From: Azolla caroliniana
Taxonomy: Eukaryota; Polypodiophyta
Length of the DNA: 64,000 bases
Direction of reading: 5' to 3'
Assembly (NCBI GenBank): GCA_043228905.1
Contig: JBHGNT010000004.1
Location: 13,888,001-13,952,000 of the forward strand
A model generated the notes under the pieces. The model had not been told where the DNA came from and did no database searches. It saw only the letters and a list, made by a program, of their open reading frames with translations. Of the stretch, positions 9,216 through 18,870 are shown piece by piece. A program made the translations under genes and the position numbers. How positions within the stretch are numbered: position 1 is the first letter of the stretch; the number at the start of each line of letters is the position of its first letter.

Positions 9216-11217
9216 CTCAACTCGGGTTGGTTCCTTTCTATTGATATCCGCTTCGGTTGGTATCCAGTTTGGACGATCTCCGGTGTCCGCTTCGGCTCAT
9301 ACCCGGTTCTGACAGTATCCGGTTCTCGCTTGTACTCGCCCTCAAGCTTGGCAAGTCAGGGATCATCAATCCAAGTTCTGACATGAATTGCCGAAGCTTG
9401 TCGGCTCCTAAGGCTTTGGTGAAGATGTCGGCCGTCTAAAGATTCGTGTTGACATGTTGAAGGTCGACATCTCCGGCCTGTACGCGCTCTCGAATGAATT
9501 GATAGTGCACTTCGATGTGCTTTGTGTGTGCGTGGAACATCGAGTTCCAAGCCAGATATATACTGCTCATATTGTCACAGTAAATGGGAGTCGGATCCTT
9601 GATGGGGACGCCCAGGTCCTTCAAAATCCTCTTGAGCCATACGGCTTCACATGCAGCTACGGCTGCGCCCCTATATTCGGCCTCCGTACTCGAAAGTGCA
9701 ACGATAGGCTGCTTCTTACTACTCCAAGATATTGCTCCGCTACCGAGTGAGAAGACAAATCTAGAGGTAGATTGTCGATCAACTTTGTAGCCTACCCATT
9801 CCGCGTGTGTGCACCCTTTGAGTCGTATTGGTGTGGCCGATGCGTAGAGAACGTTGTAATCCATTGTGCCGCTCACGTATCGTAATACTCGCTTAGCACA
9901 ATCGAAATGGATATCTCGCGGAGTTTGCATGAATTGGCTAAGGATTCTGACTGGATAGCTATGGTCAGGTCGAGTGATCGTGAGATAGATGAGGCTCCCA
10001 ATCAGTTGACGATATTGGGTCGGCTCGCACCCGTCTGTGCTGGAGTCAGCATCTAGTTTGAGGTTTCGATCGAGAGGCGTAGCGATCGATTTGCACTTAG
10101 TCATCCGGAACTTGTATAACAAGTTGAGAATGTAGTGTCGTTGAGAGATCATAATGCCAGCCGGAATCCGAATTACTTCAATGCCAAGGAAGTAATGGTG
10201 CTCCTTCATGTCCGTCATCTCGAATTTGTTGGAGAGGAGGGACTTCACCTTGTTGATGTCGACTAAATGCGCACCTCCAATAACCAGATCATCCACATAG
10301 AGGATGATGAAAATTAGGCTCCTAGAGTCATGGCATACGTAGAGGGAGTTGTTGGATTTCGACATTCGAAATCCGATTTGATGAAGATATTGCGTAATCT
10401 TCGAATGCCAAGCACACAGTGCTTGCTTGAGGCCATAGAGTGGCTTCTTGAGTTGGCATACGGCTTTTGGATGAATGCGCGATTCGAAGCCGGGTGATTG
10501 TACGATGTACACCTCCTCGTCTAATTCGCCTTGAAGAAAGGGGTTCTTGACGTCCATTTGGTGGAGGTGCCACCCTTTTGCCGCTGCAAGTGCGATCACG
10601 GTTTGCACCGTCATCATCTTTGCCACTGGGGAAAATGTTTCTTCGTAGTCGACGCCATGTGTTTGTGCATATCCTTTCGCTACGAGTCGAGCTTTGTAAC
10701 GGTTTACGGAGCCGTTGGCATTATACTTCACCATGTAGATCCATCTGCAGCCAATTGCCTTCTTGTGCGGTGAGTGGGGAACAAGATCCCATGTCTTGTT
10801 CTTGCGTAATGCATGCATCTCCTTGTTCATTGCTTCAATCCATCGCGGGTCCTTCGCGGCCTTGGAAAAGGTTTCTAGCTCTCGTACAGTTCCCACCTTC
10901 ATCATAAAAGCATAATGGTACGCCATACAATCGTTGTAGCCGAATCGGCTTACGGGGTTCTTTTCACAGGTGGATCGGCGGAGCTTCTTGTTTGTGGATA
11001 CTACGACGTTCTCTGCTCCATTTGTCCGGATCTCAAGGACTTCAAACTCACTATCAAGGGAGTGAGTCGATTCGTTGCCATCGAAATGAGCGTCGTCATA
11101 CTTTGACATTTTGGCCTTCCCTTTGTCCAACTTCGGACTTGGTCGAGATGTGCTTTGATCGCTCAAAGGCTCTTGTGGTCCACTCAGTCGGGTCATGATC
11201 GGACTTTCTTCGAACAT
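9216..11217 (-). pseudogene. COP-B1 reverse transcriptase and RNase H
   Basis: A 593-codon open frame (11217 to 9436) begins in the integrase-RT linker (RLSGPQEPLSDQSTSRPS), then shows RT blocks ETWDLV-like [42 protein letters not shown] and the catalytic YVDD at 10288-10299. RNase H follows with [31 protein letters not shown] and [11 protein letters not shown]. The frame stops at 9436-9438 shortly before the DIFTKALG-type motif, which can still be read downstream to about 9350. A short further extension reaches the PPT. The RT would copy element RNA into DNA and RNase H would degrade the RNA strand. It is the best preserved RT among the COP-B copies here. Confidence 0.88.
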
Positions 11218-12470
11218 GCACGTAAGGTGATCTTCATCCTCTATCTCTTGTTCGGTAGATTCCGGGTCGAGCGGAATCGGAGTCGAAGTTGTCTCTGGTG
11301 CATACTAGGATGTGGACTCGTAAAAAACGACGTCTCGACTTACTCGAGATTTTCGAGTTGTGGGGTTTTGGCTCCAGTGAGTATCCTACAAGGATACATT
11401 TCTCCGACTTCAGGTCAAGCTTTTGATGCTTCTCGTCGGGGATGTGCACGTACGCAATAGAGTCGAATATCCAAACATGTGATAGGTTCGGCTTCTTTCC
11501 GAAGAACTTCTCGTGCGGAGTAAGTTCGTGCACACCCGATGTCGTACACCGATTCAAGAGATAGACGGTCGTGTAAGCTGCTTCCGCCCAATACGATTTC
11601 GGCATGTGCTTTTCGTTAAGCATAACTTGTGCCACTTCGAGGATGTGCCGATTCTTGCGTTCGGGCACTGTCTTTTGTTGTGGCGTATGTCGACACGAAA
11701 ACTCTCGCCGTATTCCTTCTTTCCGTAGAAACGCTGAAAATTCGTCGGAGAAGTACTCCTTGCCTCCATCCAACCAAAGACATCGTACATGTCGGCCCGT
11801 GGCTTTCTCGACTTCATTCTTAAATTTTTGGAAGTGTTCGAACACTTCACTCTTTTGTCGCATCGAGTAGATCCAAGTGTGCCTAGAGAAGTCGTCAATG
11901 AAGGTCATGTAGTATCGGCATCCGTTGAATGTCGCCGTTTGAGCCTGACCCCATACATCATAATGAATTACGTCGAGTACGCCTTCGCTCACATTCCGCT
12001 CCTTTGGAAATGGTTGCTGATGTTGCTTGCCGAATTGGCAAGCGGCACACACGCCTTCAATCTCTTTCTCCATGAATGTCGGGAGCCCGATGACGACTCC
12101 TTTTGATTGCATTGCCTTGAGCTTTTGGAGGTTGATATGGCCAATCCGCTTGTGCCATAACTCTTTGTCGGAATCGGCTTTCATGCCCTTTGCGAACATG
12201 GCCGATTTCATCTTGTGTGAGTCAAGAATGAACATTTGGCCCTCTCTTCGTCCGTGTGCGATGAGTCGGCCCTCTTTTTCAATGAAGCAACCGCCTTGAT
12301 TAATCGTACTTGCATTCCTTGCTCTACAATTTGGCTGACAGAGACCAAATTCTTCGTGATAGTTGGTACATGCAAGACATTTTTAATATAAGTTTTCTTA
12401 CCTTCTTCTCCGAACGAAACATTGCCGATGTGCCGAATTGGGTGCGTAGTATCGTCTCCGGTTTCGACAT
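11218..12470 (-). pseudogene. COP-B1 integrase
   Basis: A long open frame (12235 to 11234) carries the pre-integrase motif LWHKRIGHINLQKL, the zinc-finger cysteines in VCAACQFGKQHQQPF, then the DDE core: VIHYDVWG with FIDDFSRHTW, WLDGGKEYFSDEF and ERKNRHILEVAQVML. HTPQQKTVPERKN replaces the usual QQNGVAERKN, a substitution in a conserved block. The C-terminal GYSLEPK region runs out of frame near 11330 and a frameshift joins it to the RT frame. Function would be integration of element DNA. Confidence 0.85.
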
Positions 12471-13090
12471 AGCCAAGTCAGTCCGGCTCTCGAAGTTCTC
12501 GAAACCATTCTTGATGCGACGTCATATGGTTCGAGGCACTGGAATCGACAGACCATACGTCTCCCGGACCAGAGGCATTAGTAGAAGTAGAGGCCGACAT
12601 AGAATTCGCTATATGTCTCATCACGAACATTCCACCGCGATCGTCATAGTCGGAGTTGATGGTGTAGTTGGTGAGTTGTCGGCTAGTGGAAGCCAACTCG
12701 CGTATCTTCTTACGGCATTCTTCTTCGTGGTGGCCAACTTTCCCGCAATATCCGCATTCGATTGAGGTTTGTCGGCTTAGACTAGAATGGTGGCTCCCCC
12801 TTCTTCCGAAGGTTCCCCGATGGCCTCCATCTTGTTGCCGTAATTGAGAGTTGTTTTCGTAAATCGGTCCGCCTCGTCCGCCTCTTTTTTGGCCGAATCG
12901 GCCTCTTCTTGCACAACCGCGTCCTCTTCCTCCGTCCGAATGCGTGTAGAGAATTTGGCCATCCGAGGCGCTACTCCTTGTTCGAACATGGTTTTCTTTG
13001 ACCAACAACATGGATTGAAGATCGAAGAACGAGGGCGGATTCTCCCATGCTAGTACAGTGATCCGCATCGCGCCGAATCTTGGTGCGAGC
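12471..13090 (-). pseudogene. COP-B1 gag C-terminal part and protease
   Basis: Only the second half of Gag remains, beginning GLAPRFGAMRITVLAW directly after the PBS; the usual N-terminal half with its start codon is deleted. The CCHC knuckle ECGYCGKVGHHEEECRK is intact (about 12720-12770). The protease active site reads DSSASNH at about 12545, glycine changed to serine in the essential D-S/T-G triad, so protease should be dead. A glycine- and arginine-rich stretch precedes the knuckle. Confidence 0.85.
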
Positions 13091-13092
13091 CC

Positions 13093-13104
13093 GCTCTGAC
13101 ACCA
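13093..13104 (-). promoter_or_regulatory. COP-B1 primer binding site
   Basis: On the minus strand TGGTGTCAGAGC follows the LTR, initiator tRNA-Met type with one mismatch. Confidence 0.9.
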
Positions 13105-13522
13105 TGTAAAGAATCAATGGTGATTCTTGTGAAGCGGAAGAGATGTGAGTTATGTGTGTATGTGTGAGAGAAGAGAGGAGAGGAGAGAAACACAAGATAG
13201 ATAAGAGACAATATGAAGTACTCAAGAAGAAGAAGGAGATGTATATTAACAAGTAGAATATGAGATACAAAATAGCATTACAAGGAGTCACAACCGACTT
13301 AGTATGAAGTATGAGGAGGGTGCTTTATATAGAGTCACCCTCTCTCTTCATTAACTTTACAACAACCACTCTCTCTCTTGGGGAATGTGAAGGCTCATAG
13401 TCATGGGGAATATGTAACTCATTAGTTATGTGTCATAGAATATGATTCTATGACACATAGTTAATGTGTAGAGAGTAGTGGTGTGTTCACACGTTGTGCT
13501 ATGTTGAGCTTGATTCTCAACA
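13105..13522 (-). repeat. COP-B1 5' LTR
   Basis: 418 bp, TG...CA. It holds the 15-bp-arm palindrome at 13427-13459 and a TATATA-type box near 13325. Confidence 0.93.
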
Positions 13523-13716
13523 AAGTTTATATCGCTTTCTATTCTGAATATGGAGAAGGAACAAAATCATCTAGAAGGTGAGGGGGATGGTCAATCTTTT
13601 GCTAATTTTTTCGAAGATGTTATTGATAGGGATTTGCAATTAATCCCGCTAGTATGTCATGATGATCTGTTGCATGAGGATAACAATAAGGTAGCGGAGC
13701 AAAGTCTCATCATCAT
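13523..13716. other. Unrecognised flank with a short open frame
   Basis: Between COP-B1 and SUSHI-1. A frame starting at ATG 13550 (MEKEQNHLEGEGDGQSF then FEDVIDRDLQLIPL) continues into the SUSHI-1 LTR to 13777, so only 13550-13716 could be original. I do not recognise it; it could be a scrap of a host gene or of an older transposon. Confidence 0.4.
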
Positions 13717-13814
13717 TGTCAGGAATAGTAGTAAAAATAGAGAGAGAATTAGTACTAGAGAAGGAAAGTACTATTAGGATTAGTACTAAGAGGAAGGGAG
13801 TGTGTAAGACTAAC

Positions 13815-13816
<2 letters not shown>

Positions 13817-13858
<42 letters not shown>
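13817..13858. repeat. (GA)n microsatellite in SUSHI-1 LTR
   Basis: Pure GA run in the U5 part of the LTR; a similar CT/GA run occupies the same place in the SUSHI-2 LTRs. Confidence 0.95.
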
Positions 13859-13860
<2 letters not shown>

Positions 13861-13925
13861 TGATAATAGGTGATATATTATATGAAGAGTAAATACAAGA
13901 ATAGCTAGGAGGCTTAAGACTAGCG

Positions 13926-13937
13926 TTGAACCAAATT
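13926..13937 (-). promoter_or_regulatory. SUSHI-1 predicted transcript start / self-primer segment
   Basis: On the minus strand the sequence 33 nt after the first T of TATAAAAAGA (13970) reads AATTTGGTTCAA. The equivalent sequence in SUSHI-2 is complementary to its own primer site. SUSHI-1's primer site is outside the window, so this is by analogy. Confidence 0.55.
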
Positions 13938-13995
13938 GGTTCGAAATAATGCCTTGTGCCTCTTTTTATAGTGTTGTCAAGAGTACTGCTGAAGT

Positions 13996-14013
13996 TTCTA
14001 GAATGTTCCAGAG
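13996..14013. promoter_or_regulatory. Heat-shock-element array in SUSHI-1 U3
   Basis: TTC-TA-GAA-TG-TTC-CA-GAG: four alternating 5-bp units, three of them perfect, 26-43 bp upstream of the TATA box on the element's strand. Confidence 0.6.
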
Positions 14014-14085
14014 AAATCTAGAATATACATCAATTTTCTATAGTGAAATAATAAATGAAAATAATATTCTTTATATTAAAATGTA

Positions 14086-14139
14086 TAGTTTAATGGTAGG
14101 GCTTCAACTCATGTGACCCTAGGTCATTGGTTCAAATCC
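14086..14139 (+). repeat. tRNA-like module, antisense in SUSHI-1 U3
   Basis: A-box-like TAGTTTAATGG (14086-14096) and a perfect B box GGTTCAAATCC (14129-14139) at tRNA-like spacing. It is oriented opposite to element transcription. Confidence 0.6.
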
Positions 14140-14175
14140 TTTTAATGCCATACCATGACACTATCCCCCCCTTTA

Positions 14176-15665
14176 AATGACGATTGTTACGAGTCATCTT
14201 TGATTGAGGATCTGGTTTGTTCGGATATTGACGATGGAAGTCTTCAAGAAGAGGTCGAGCATTCGCGAAATTCATCACTAGTTCCAAGTATGCTCGCTTG
14301 GACTATATCCGAACCAATCGACCAAATAATAGAGCTTGTTGTGAATAATCTTGGAGTCGAGGACGGCAACAACCTCGAACTCTTGTCCATCTTCAAGTTC
14401 GATCAGCAGTGGAGGTGGTATAATTCGATCTGGGATAGCGTTGTCCTGATAGGGTCCTAGGAGAGAACTATGAAATATTGGATGTATCTGTAACTGCGGA
14501 GGAAGATCAAGGCGAAAAGTAACATCATTATTTTTTCTGTTAATACCGAAAGGGCCTAGCCGTCGATAATCCAATTTGTCACACGGTCGAGTACTCTTGA
14601 TGTGGCGTCGTAATAGCCATACTCGATCTCTAATATTAAAAGGGATGGAAACTTAATGAGGAGATCCTTCATAAAAAGGCCTCCATTGTGCAAAAGAGTC
14701 CACTATTTCTAATAGCTCCTTGTCATGTATCTCATAGTTGATTTCAGCGGCATCAAAGTTGCGTGAGTGAAACACCAAGGGATGTAGCTTCTTATCGTCG
14801 CCTTGTTGTGATAAAATACTACATAGGGCGAAATATGACACGTCTGCCTCCATGATAAATGGTTTTTCGGATCAACATGAGCTAAAACAGGAGCCGATGT
14901 AAATGCTTTCTTGAGACCCTCAAAAGTCGAGTCTGCTTCCTTAGACCAAACAAACGATCGACCCTTCTTTGTAAGATGTGTGAGCAACAAAATAAGCTTT
15001 GAGTAGTCTTGTATAAAGTTGCGATAGAAGTTTGTGAATCCTAGAAAGCATTGCACATCTCACAACGAATGTGGATTCTGCCACTCTAGCATAGTTTGAA
15101 CTTTAGCCGGATCCATAGAGATGCCTTCCGAGAAATGACATAGTGGAGAAATTCCACCTAGCTACAATCAAAACCACACTTCTCCAGCTTTGCATAAAGA
15201 CCATGTTCTCGTAGTTTTCTTAGTACTAATAGTATATGAGAAGCATGCTCCTCTTGTGTCTTTGAATAAACTAGCAGATCATCCGAGTAGATGATTAAAG
15301 AGACGTCCAAAAGATCTCAGAGTATATAATTGGCCATGTGTTGGAAGACTGCCGGCGCATTGGTGAGGCCGAATGGCATAATTGTATACTCGAAGTGCCC
15401 ATATCAGGTGAGGAAAGTTGTCTTCCATTCGTCTATCGGTCGAATCCGTACGAGGTTTTATGCTCCTCGTAACTCGATTTTTGTTAAAAACTTGGCGTCA
15501 TTAATCCTTTCTAAAAGACTCGAGATCAAGGGAAATGCATACCTATTTATGATGGTGACCTTATTCAAGCCACGGTAATCCACGACTAGACGAAGTGAGC
15601 CATCTTTTTTCTTGATGAGGAAAATGGGTGCAACGGCTGGAGATTTCGAATGTTGAATGAACCCG
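14176..15665 (-). pseudogene. SUSHI-1 pol remnant (RT, RNase H, chromodomain; integrase deleted)
   Basis: Reading leftwards: RT start [21 protein letters not shown] then [10 protein letters not shown] (15650-15560), RT palm and thumb in broken frames to MQCFLGFTNFYRNFI (15056), RNase H with LEADVSYFALCSILSQ-like and HDKELLEIVDSFAQWRPF (to about 14660), then directly the post-integrase region (LDYRRLGPFGI, FRLDLPPQ, FHSSLLGPY) and a chromodomain (VVAVLDSKIIHNKLYYLVDW then YSPSEHTWN, 14278-14574). About 1 kb covering the integrase zinc finger and DDE core is missing between RNase H and the post-integrase part. A chromodomain would guide integration to particular histone marks. Confidence 0.82.
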
Positions 15666-15940
15666 TGTAAAGAAAATGAAGCAAGTGGTGTAATGCAGTG
15701 GAAGATAATTGAGTGTGTGTGTGTGTGTGTACGTAAGGCAACACACATAGAGAGTAAGAGAGAGCTTAAGACAGAGATAACTATATATTACATCCAACAG
15801 TAACAAAGTTACAAAGGGTTGGTTTAAATACCAACTAAGCTAGGGCAATTGCCCTTTCTACTATTTACAAAACTGGCCTGGTATGTCCATGAGCTAGTGT
15901 GAAACCTATTACTAAAGGAAGTGGAGTTCAACTCTCAACA
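15666..15940 (-). repeat. COP-B2 3' LTR
   Basis: 275 bp, + strand ends TGTAAAGAAA and CTCAACA. The partner 5' LTR is not in the window. A GT-rich run lies at 15714-15730. The terminal PPT (minus-strand CGAAGGGGAG) is at 15941-15950. Confidence 0.85.
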
Positions 15941-15950
15941 CTCCCCTTCG

Positions 15951-16142
15951 AATACTACTTTTATCTATCGAAAGGTTGTTCGGTTCGTACTTCGACTCGT
16001 CTCATCGGCATCGATCAACTGCATATTACTTACTTGCATATCGTGCCTACGTTGTTCGGTTCGTAGTTCGAAACGCTTCGAACTTTGATTGTTTGGCTTT
16101 CTGGTTGCATACTCCTTGTTTGGCTTCGATCAATGGATTGGT
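15951..16142 (-). other. Region between two PPT-like tracts in COP-B2
   Basis: About 200 bp with no clear frame lies between the terminal PPT at 15941-15950 and a second tract (minus-strand CTTGAGGGGGAG, about 16159-16170) that overlaps the end of the RNase H frame. The same two-tract layout occurs in COP-A and COP-B1. Confidence 0.6.
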
Positions 16143-16831
16143 TCACTGTTTTGTACTCCCCCTCAAGCTCGGCTGGTCGGGAAGAGATACGCCAAGGTTC
16201 AACGCAAACTGTCGCAACTTGTCGATACCAAGGGCTTTCGTGAAAATTTCGGCTACTTGTAGGTGCATACTGAGATGTTGTAAATCGATATCTCCGGCTT
16301 GTACGCGCTCGCGGATGAAATGATAGTGCACTTCAATGTGCTTAGTCCGTGCGTGGAATACGGGGTTCCGCGCCAGGTAGATACTACTCATGTTGTCATT
16401 CGTAGTATAGACGAATTTGATCTTTGATGAGTATGGCCAACTCCTTCAGTATACGCTTGAGCCATACGTCTTCGCATGCAGCGATTGCCGCGCCCCTGTA
16501 TTTGGCTTCCGTGCTCGACAATGCGACTGTCGGCTGCTTCTTACTTCTCAAGGAGATCGCTTCGCTACCAAGAGAGAAGACGAATCTGGATGTGGATCGT
16601 CTATCTGTGTCTGTGTACCCTTCGAGTCGAATGATCGTATTTGACTTATACATGATGTCGTAGTCCATCGTCGTGCTGACATACCGAAGTATCCGCTTAG
16701 CGCAATCCAGATGAAGATTTCGCGGATTTTGCATAAATTGACTAAGCAAGCCGACCGAATAGTTGAGGTCGGGTCGCATGATGGTTAGATAAATTAATCT
16801 ACCAATTAGTTGATGATACTGCGTCGGCTCG
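16143..16831 (-). pseudogene. COP-B2 RNase H and RT C-terminal part
   Basis: RT end: IYLTI-type and RPDLNYSVGLLSQFMQNPR, CAKRILRYVSTTMDYDIMY (16779-16650). RNase [36 protein letters not shown] and ACEDVWLKRILKELAI. A frame break near 16395 leads into [27 protein letters not shown] and TKALGIDKLRQF, ending LPDQPSLRGSTKQ at 16143. SSTEAK replaces SSTEAE, changing a catalytic acidic position. Confidence 0.85.
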
Positions 16832-17393
16832 TGTTGGGAGACAGGTCCCTCCGGATGGTGCAGGCCCGGTATGAACCGGATGAGGAGTACCCGGCTACGG
16901 AGAGCCGGATGGTGCAGGCCCGGTATGAACCGGAGGAAGAGACATATTCGTAAATATGTTTCTGAGAGCCCATTGTGGCTATATTTGTAAATAGCCGAAA
17001 AGTCATATTAGTATAAATATGACTTAGGGCAAACTAATATGTAGATATAGTTATTATTTTCTTTGTTGGTGCAAGAAGAAGATAGAGTGCGTAACTGTAC
17101 AGAGAGAGAGAGAGAGACGAGGTCGTTGCCTCTGTTGTAACCGCCGCCTGTGGCGAAGATCGTGAGCACGAGGTCGTTGCCTCCGTGAACTCACTGTTTT
17201 GTACATTCTTACATAGTGACAGTTTGCAGCCCGTGGGTTGCCGTGGTTTTTTCCCCTAGTTTGGGGTTTTCCACGTAAACCTCCTGTGTATCTTTCTCCT
17301 CTTTGTGTCGTGTTCTATTTCCCGTTTTCTGTGTATGAAAAGAGGCTCGGTTGTGGCCGAGCCTTGCGCATAAGGAACGTTGGGTTCCCGTCA
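16832..17393 (+). repeat. COP-C1 5' LTR
   Basis: 562 bp, TGTTGGG...CCCGTCA. U3 holds about two copies of the 54-bp repeat, three hairpins (16942-16959, 16977-16996, 17001-17024) and a TATA box inside the third hairpin (17012). Confidence 0.97.
16942..17024. repeat. Three consecutive inverted repeats around the COP-C1 TATA box
   Basis: ACATATTCGTAAATATGT (16942-16959), GGCTATATTTGTAAATAGCC (16977-16996) and arms AGTCATATT / AATATGACT (17001-17009, 17016-17024). They are repeated in the 3' LTR and, in variant form, in the diverged solo LTR at about 38609-38690. Confidence 0.85.
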
Positions 17394-17395
17394 AG

Positions 17396-17407
17396 TGGTA
17401 TCAGAGC
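17396..17407 (+). promoter_or_regulatory. COP-C1 primer binding site
   Basis: TGGTATCAGAGC, perfect initiator tRNA-Met type, two bases after the LTR. Confidence 0.95.
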
Positions 17408-17422
17408 AAAACAACACAGAAA

Positions 17423-17619
17423 ATGGACGAATCGTTTGGCGGCATGTTCAAGCTCACCGGCTCCAACTATTCAGTGTGGAAGTCGAAGATGAGGGACATG
17501 CTCGTTGTTAAAGACCTCTGGCTGTCGGTTCAGTTCGGGGACAAGAGACCGGACAAAATCGACGCCGCGATATGGGAGGTGATGCACATGAAGACAACGG
17601 CGTACATACGGTGCTTCAT
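17423..17619 (+). pseudogene. COP-C1 gag, N-terminal piece
   Basis: The ATG at 17423 starts MDESFGGMFKLTGSNYSVW, a TNT1-type Gag start (KLTGSNYxxW). The frame runs unbroken to the GYP-1 insertion, whose TSD TTCAT is 17615-17619, and continues at 24736. It would form the capsid of the virus-like particle. Confidence 0.9.
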
Positions 17620-18093
17620 TGTTATGTACACATAACGTTGGTGAGGGTAGGTCACTAATATTTACATTAGTGAAGGGTATGTTCACTATTATTAAAAAGG
17701 GGACTAATGATTGGATAGAATGAATGATATGTGCATGCACTATCATGATTTAGACAACCAATGAATAGAGAGCCTTTTAGAAAGGCACATCTATTCAAGG
17801 GGCCTAGGAAAAGGTATAAATATGAGGCTTAGCTACCCTCATAGGGATCATCACGTCGGAAGGCTGCTGTCGTAGACACCGGTGGTGCGGGCTAGGCTTT
17901 CGTCTCGACGATCGTGTTTATCTCTTCCAAGGTATTAGTCATCCTAATATCCGGCGGTATGGGACGTCGGTGGTAGGTTGGCTATGTCTAGATCATAGCT
18001 CGGGGGTGGTCGGGTGGACCGGGTTCTTCTATCCAATCTATTTTCTTCCTTATTACTTGATTTGGTCTATTGATTAGTAATAAACTCTTAACA
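17620..18093 (+). repeat. GYP-1 5' LTR
   Basis: 474 bp, TGTTATGTACAC...CTCTTAACA, TATA box TATAAATA at 17815-17822. A short inverted repeat (TATGTACACATA) lies at the terminus. Confidence 0.98.
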
Positions 18094-18094
18094 G

Positions 18095-18106
18095 TGGTAT
18101 CAGAGC
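18095..18106 (+). promoter_or_regulatory. GYP-1 primer binding site
   Basis: TGGTATCAGAGC, perfect initiator tRNA-Met type, one base after the LTR. Confidence 0.95.
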
Positions 18107-18340
18107 TTTTACTAACAATTTTTTTGTTGTTTTGATGTTTTTTGCGTGTGAGCGAGGGGGATCTAACAAGGCTCGTCATGCTCTTCTCAGGATCAAAACA
18201 ACACTCTAAACCCGGTATTCTTCTTTTTTGATCTCTTCTCTTTTTCTATTATGCGTTCTTTATGGTCGAATCAAATTGGTATTACGTTTTATTCTCTTTC
18301 TTTCTACCTCCTACTACGCTACGATTTTACTTATTATTAT

Positions 18341-18510
18341 GCATCGGGCCGAGCGTGTTTGCACTAATCGCACACGCTCAACTCATGGCCTTTTGCATAT
18401 TGCGATATATATCCCACTCTCTCCTCTCTTGAACTCTTACGATAATAATTATTCTTGTGCATTGGGTCGAGCGTGTTTGCTCTAATCGCACACGCTTATC
18501 TCGTGGCCGT
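18341..18510. repeat. GYP-1 leader repeat 1: two copies, 118-bp period
   Basis: Units begin GCATCGGGCCGAGCGTG (18341) and GCATTGGGTCGAGCGTG (18459). Each contains TCGCACACGCT. Confidence 0.9.
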
Positions 18511-18547
18511 TTTGCATATGATGTTGAGTATACCACTCTTCCTCTCT

Positions 18548-18870
18548 ATTGAGCCATCACTTGGCCGATTCTAAGGGATGATGTGGCCTTGACGAGGTGT
18601 ATGTTGCCTACCTATGCCACTCTACTCTCTATTAAGCCATCAATTGGCCGATTCTATGGGATGTTGTGGCCTTGACAATGTATATGTAGCTTACATATGC
18701 CACTTTCCTTTTTAATTAGCCATCAATTGGCCGATTCTAAGGGATGATGTGGCCTTGACGAGGTATATGTCACTTACCTATGCCACTTTCCTCTTTAATT
18801 AGCCATTACTTGGCCGATTCTAGGGATATGTGGTGGTCTTGAGGAGGTGCATGTCAACTACCCTAGGGTT
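18548..18870. repeat. GYP-1 leader repeat 2: four copies, 83-bp period
   Basis: TTGGCCGATTCTA begins at 18561, 18644, 18727 and 18810, exactly 83 bp apart. Each unit also holds GATGTGGCCTTGA and TATGCCACT. The last copy is more diverged. Confidence 0.95.

Larger units (their letters stand above)
8768..13522 (-). mobile_element. COP-B1, Ty1/copia retrotransposon with 5' gag deletion
   Basis: Two LTRs in minus orientation (8768-9203 and 13105-13522) differ at about five positions plus one 39-bp indel, so it is young. The target duplication on the right is probably AAGTT (13523-13527). On the left the last 35 or so bp of the LTR do not match the right LTR and no AAGTT is found, so that end is altered. 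Gag's N-terminal half is missing directly after the PBS. Integrase, RT and RNase H frames are long and mostly open. It is related to COP-B2. Confidence 0.92.
13717..14160 (-). repeat. SUSHI-1 3' LTR
   Basis: 444 bp; minus-strand ends TGTCATGG and TCCTGACA. It holds an antisense tRNA-like module (14086-14139), a heat-shock-element array (13996-14013), a TATA box (13970 down to 13961 on the minus strand) and a (GA)n run. Confidence 0.85.
13717..15665 (-). mobile_element. SUSHI-1, Tf1/sushi-type gypsy element, 3' part
   Basis: Minus-strand element whose 3' LTR is at 13717-14160 and whose PPT (GGGGGGATAG on the minus strand) is at 14161-14175. Pol is read leftwards: RT from 15665, RNase H, then a chromodomain. 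Integrase is deleted. COP-B2 interrupts RT at 15665/15666 within the GFIQHS motif. The 5' part of SUSHI-1 should lie beyond COP-B2 but is not found on the minus strand at the right of the window. LTR start, PPT and proteins show it is the same family group as SUSHI-2 and SUSHI-3. Confidence 0.85.
15666..16831 (-). mobile_element. COP-B2 piece 1: 3' LTR, RNase H and RT C-terminus
   Basis: Leftmost part of a minus-strand copia element cut into four pieces. 3' LTR at 15666-15940. It ends at COP-C1 (TSD GCTCG, 16827-16831 and 29236-29240). Deleting COP-C1 rejoins the RT frame MAESEPTQYHQLIG across the junction, proving continuity with 29236-30014. Confidence 0.92.

Noticed and set aside
14086-14139. 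A true tRNA gene
   Set aside because: A and B boxes are present but no complete acceptor or anticodon stem can be drawn, and it lies in an LTR in antisense; annotated as tRNA-like only.
18548-18870. CRISPR-like regular repeats
   Set aside because: Contiguous 83-bp tandem units without spacers, in the leader of a plant retroelement.
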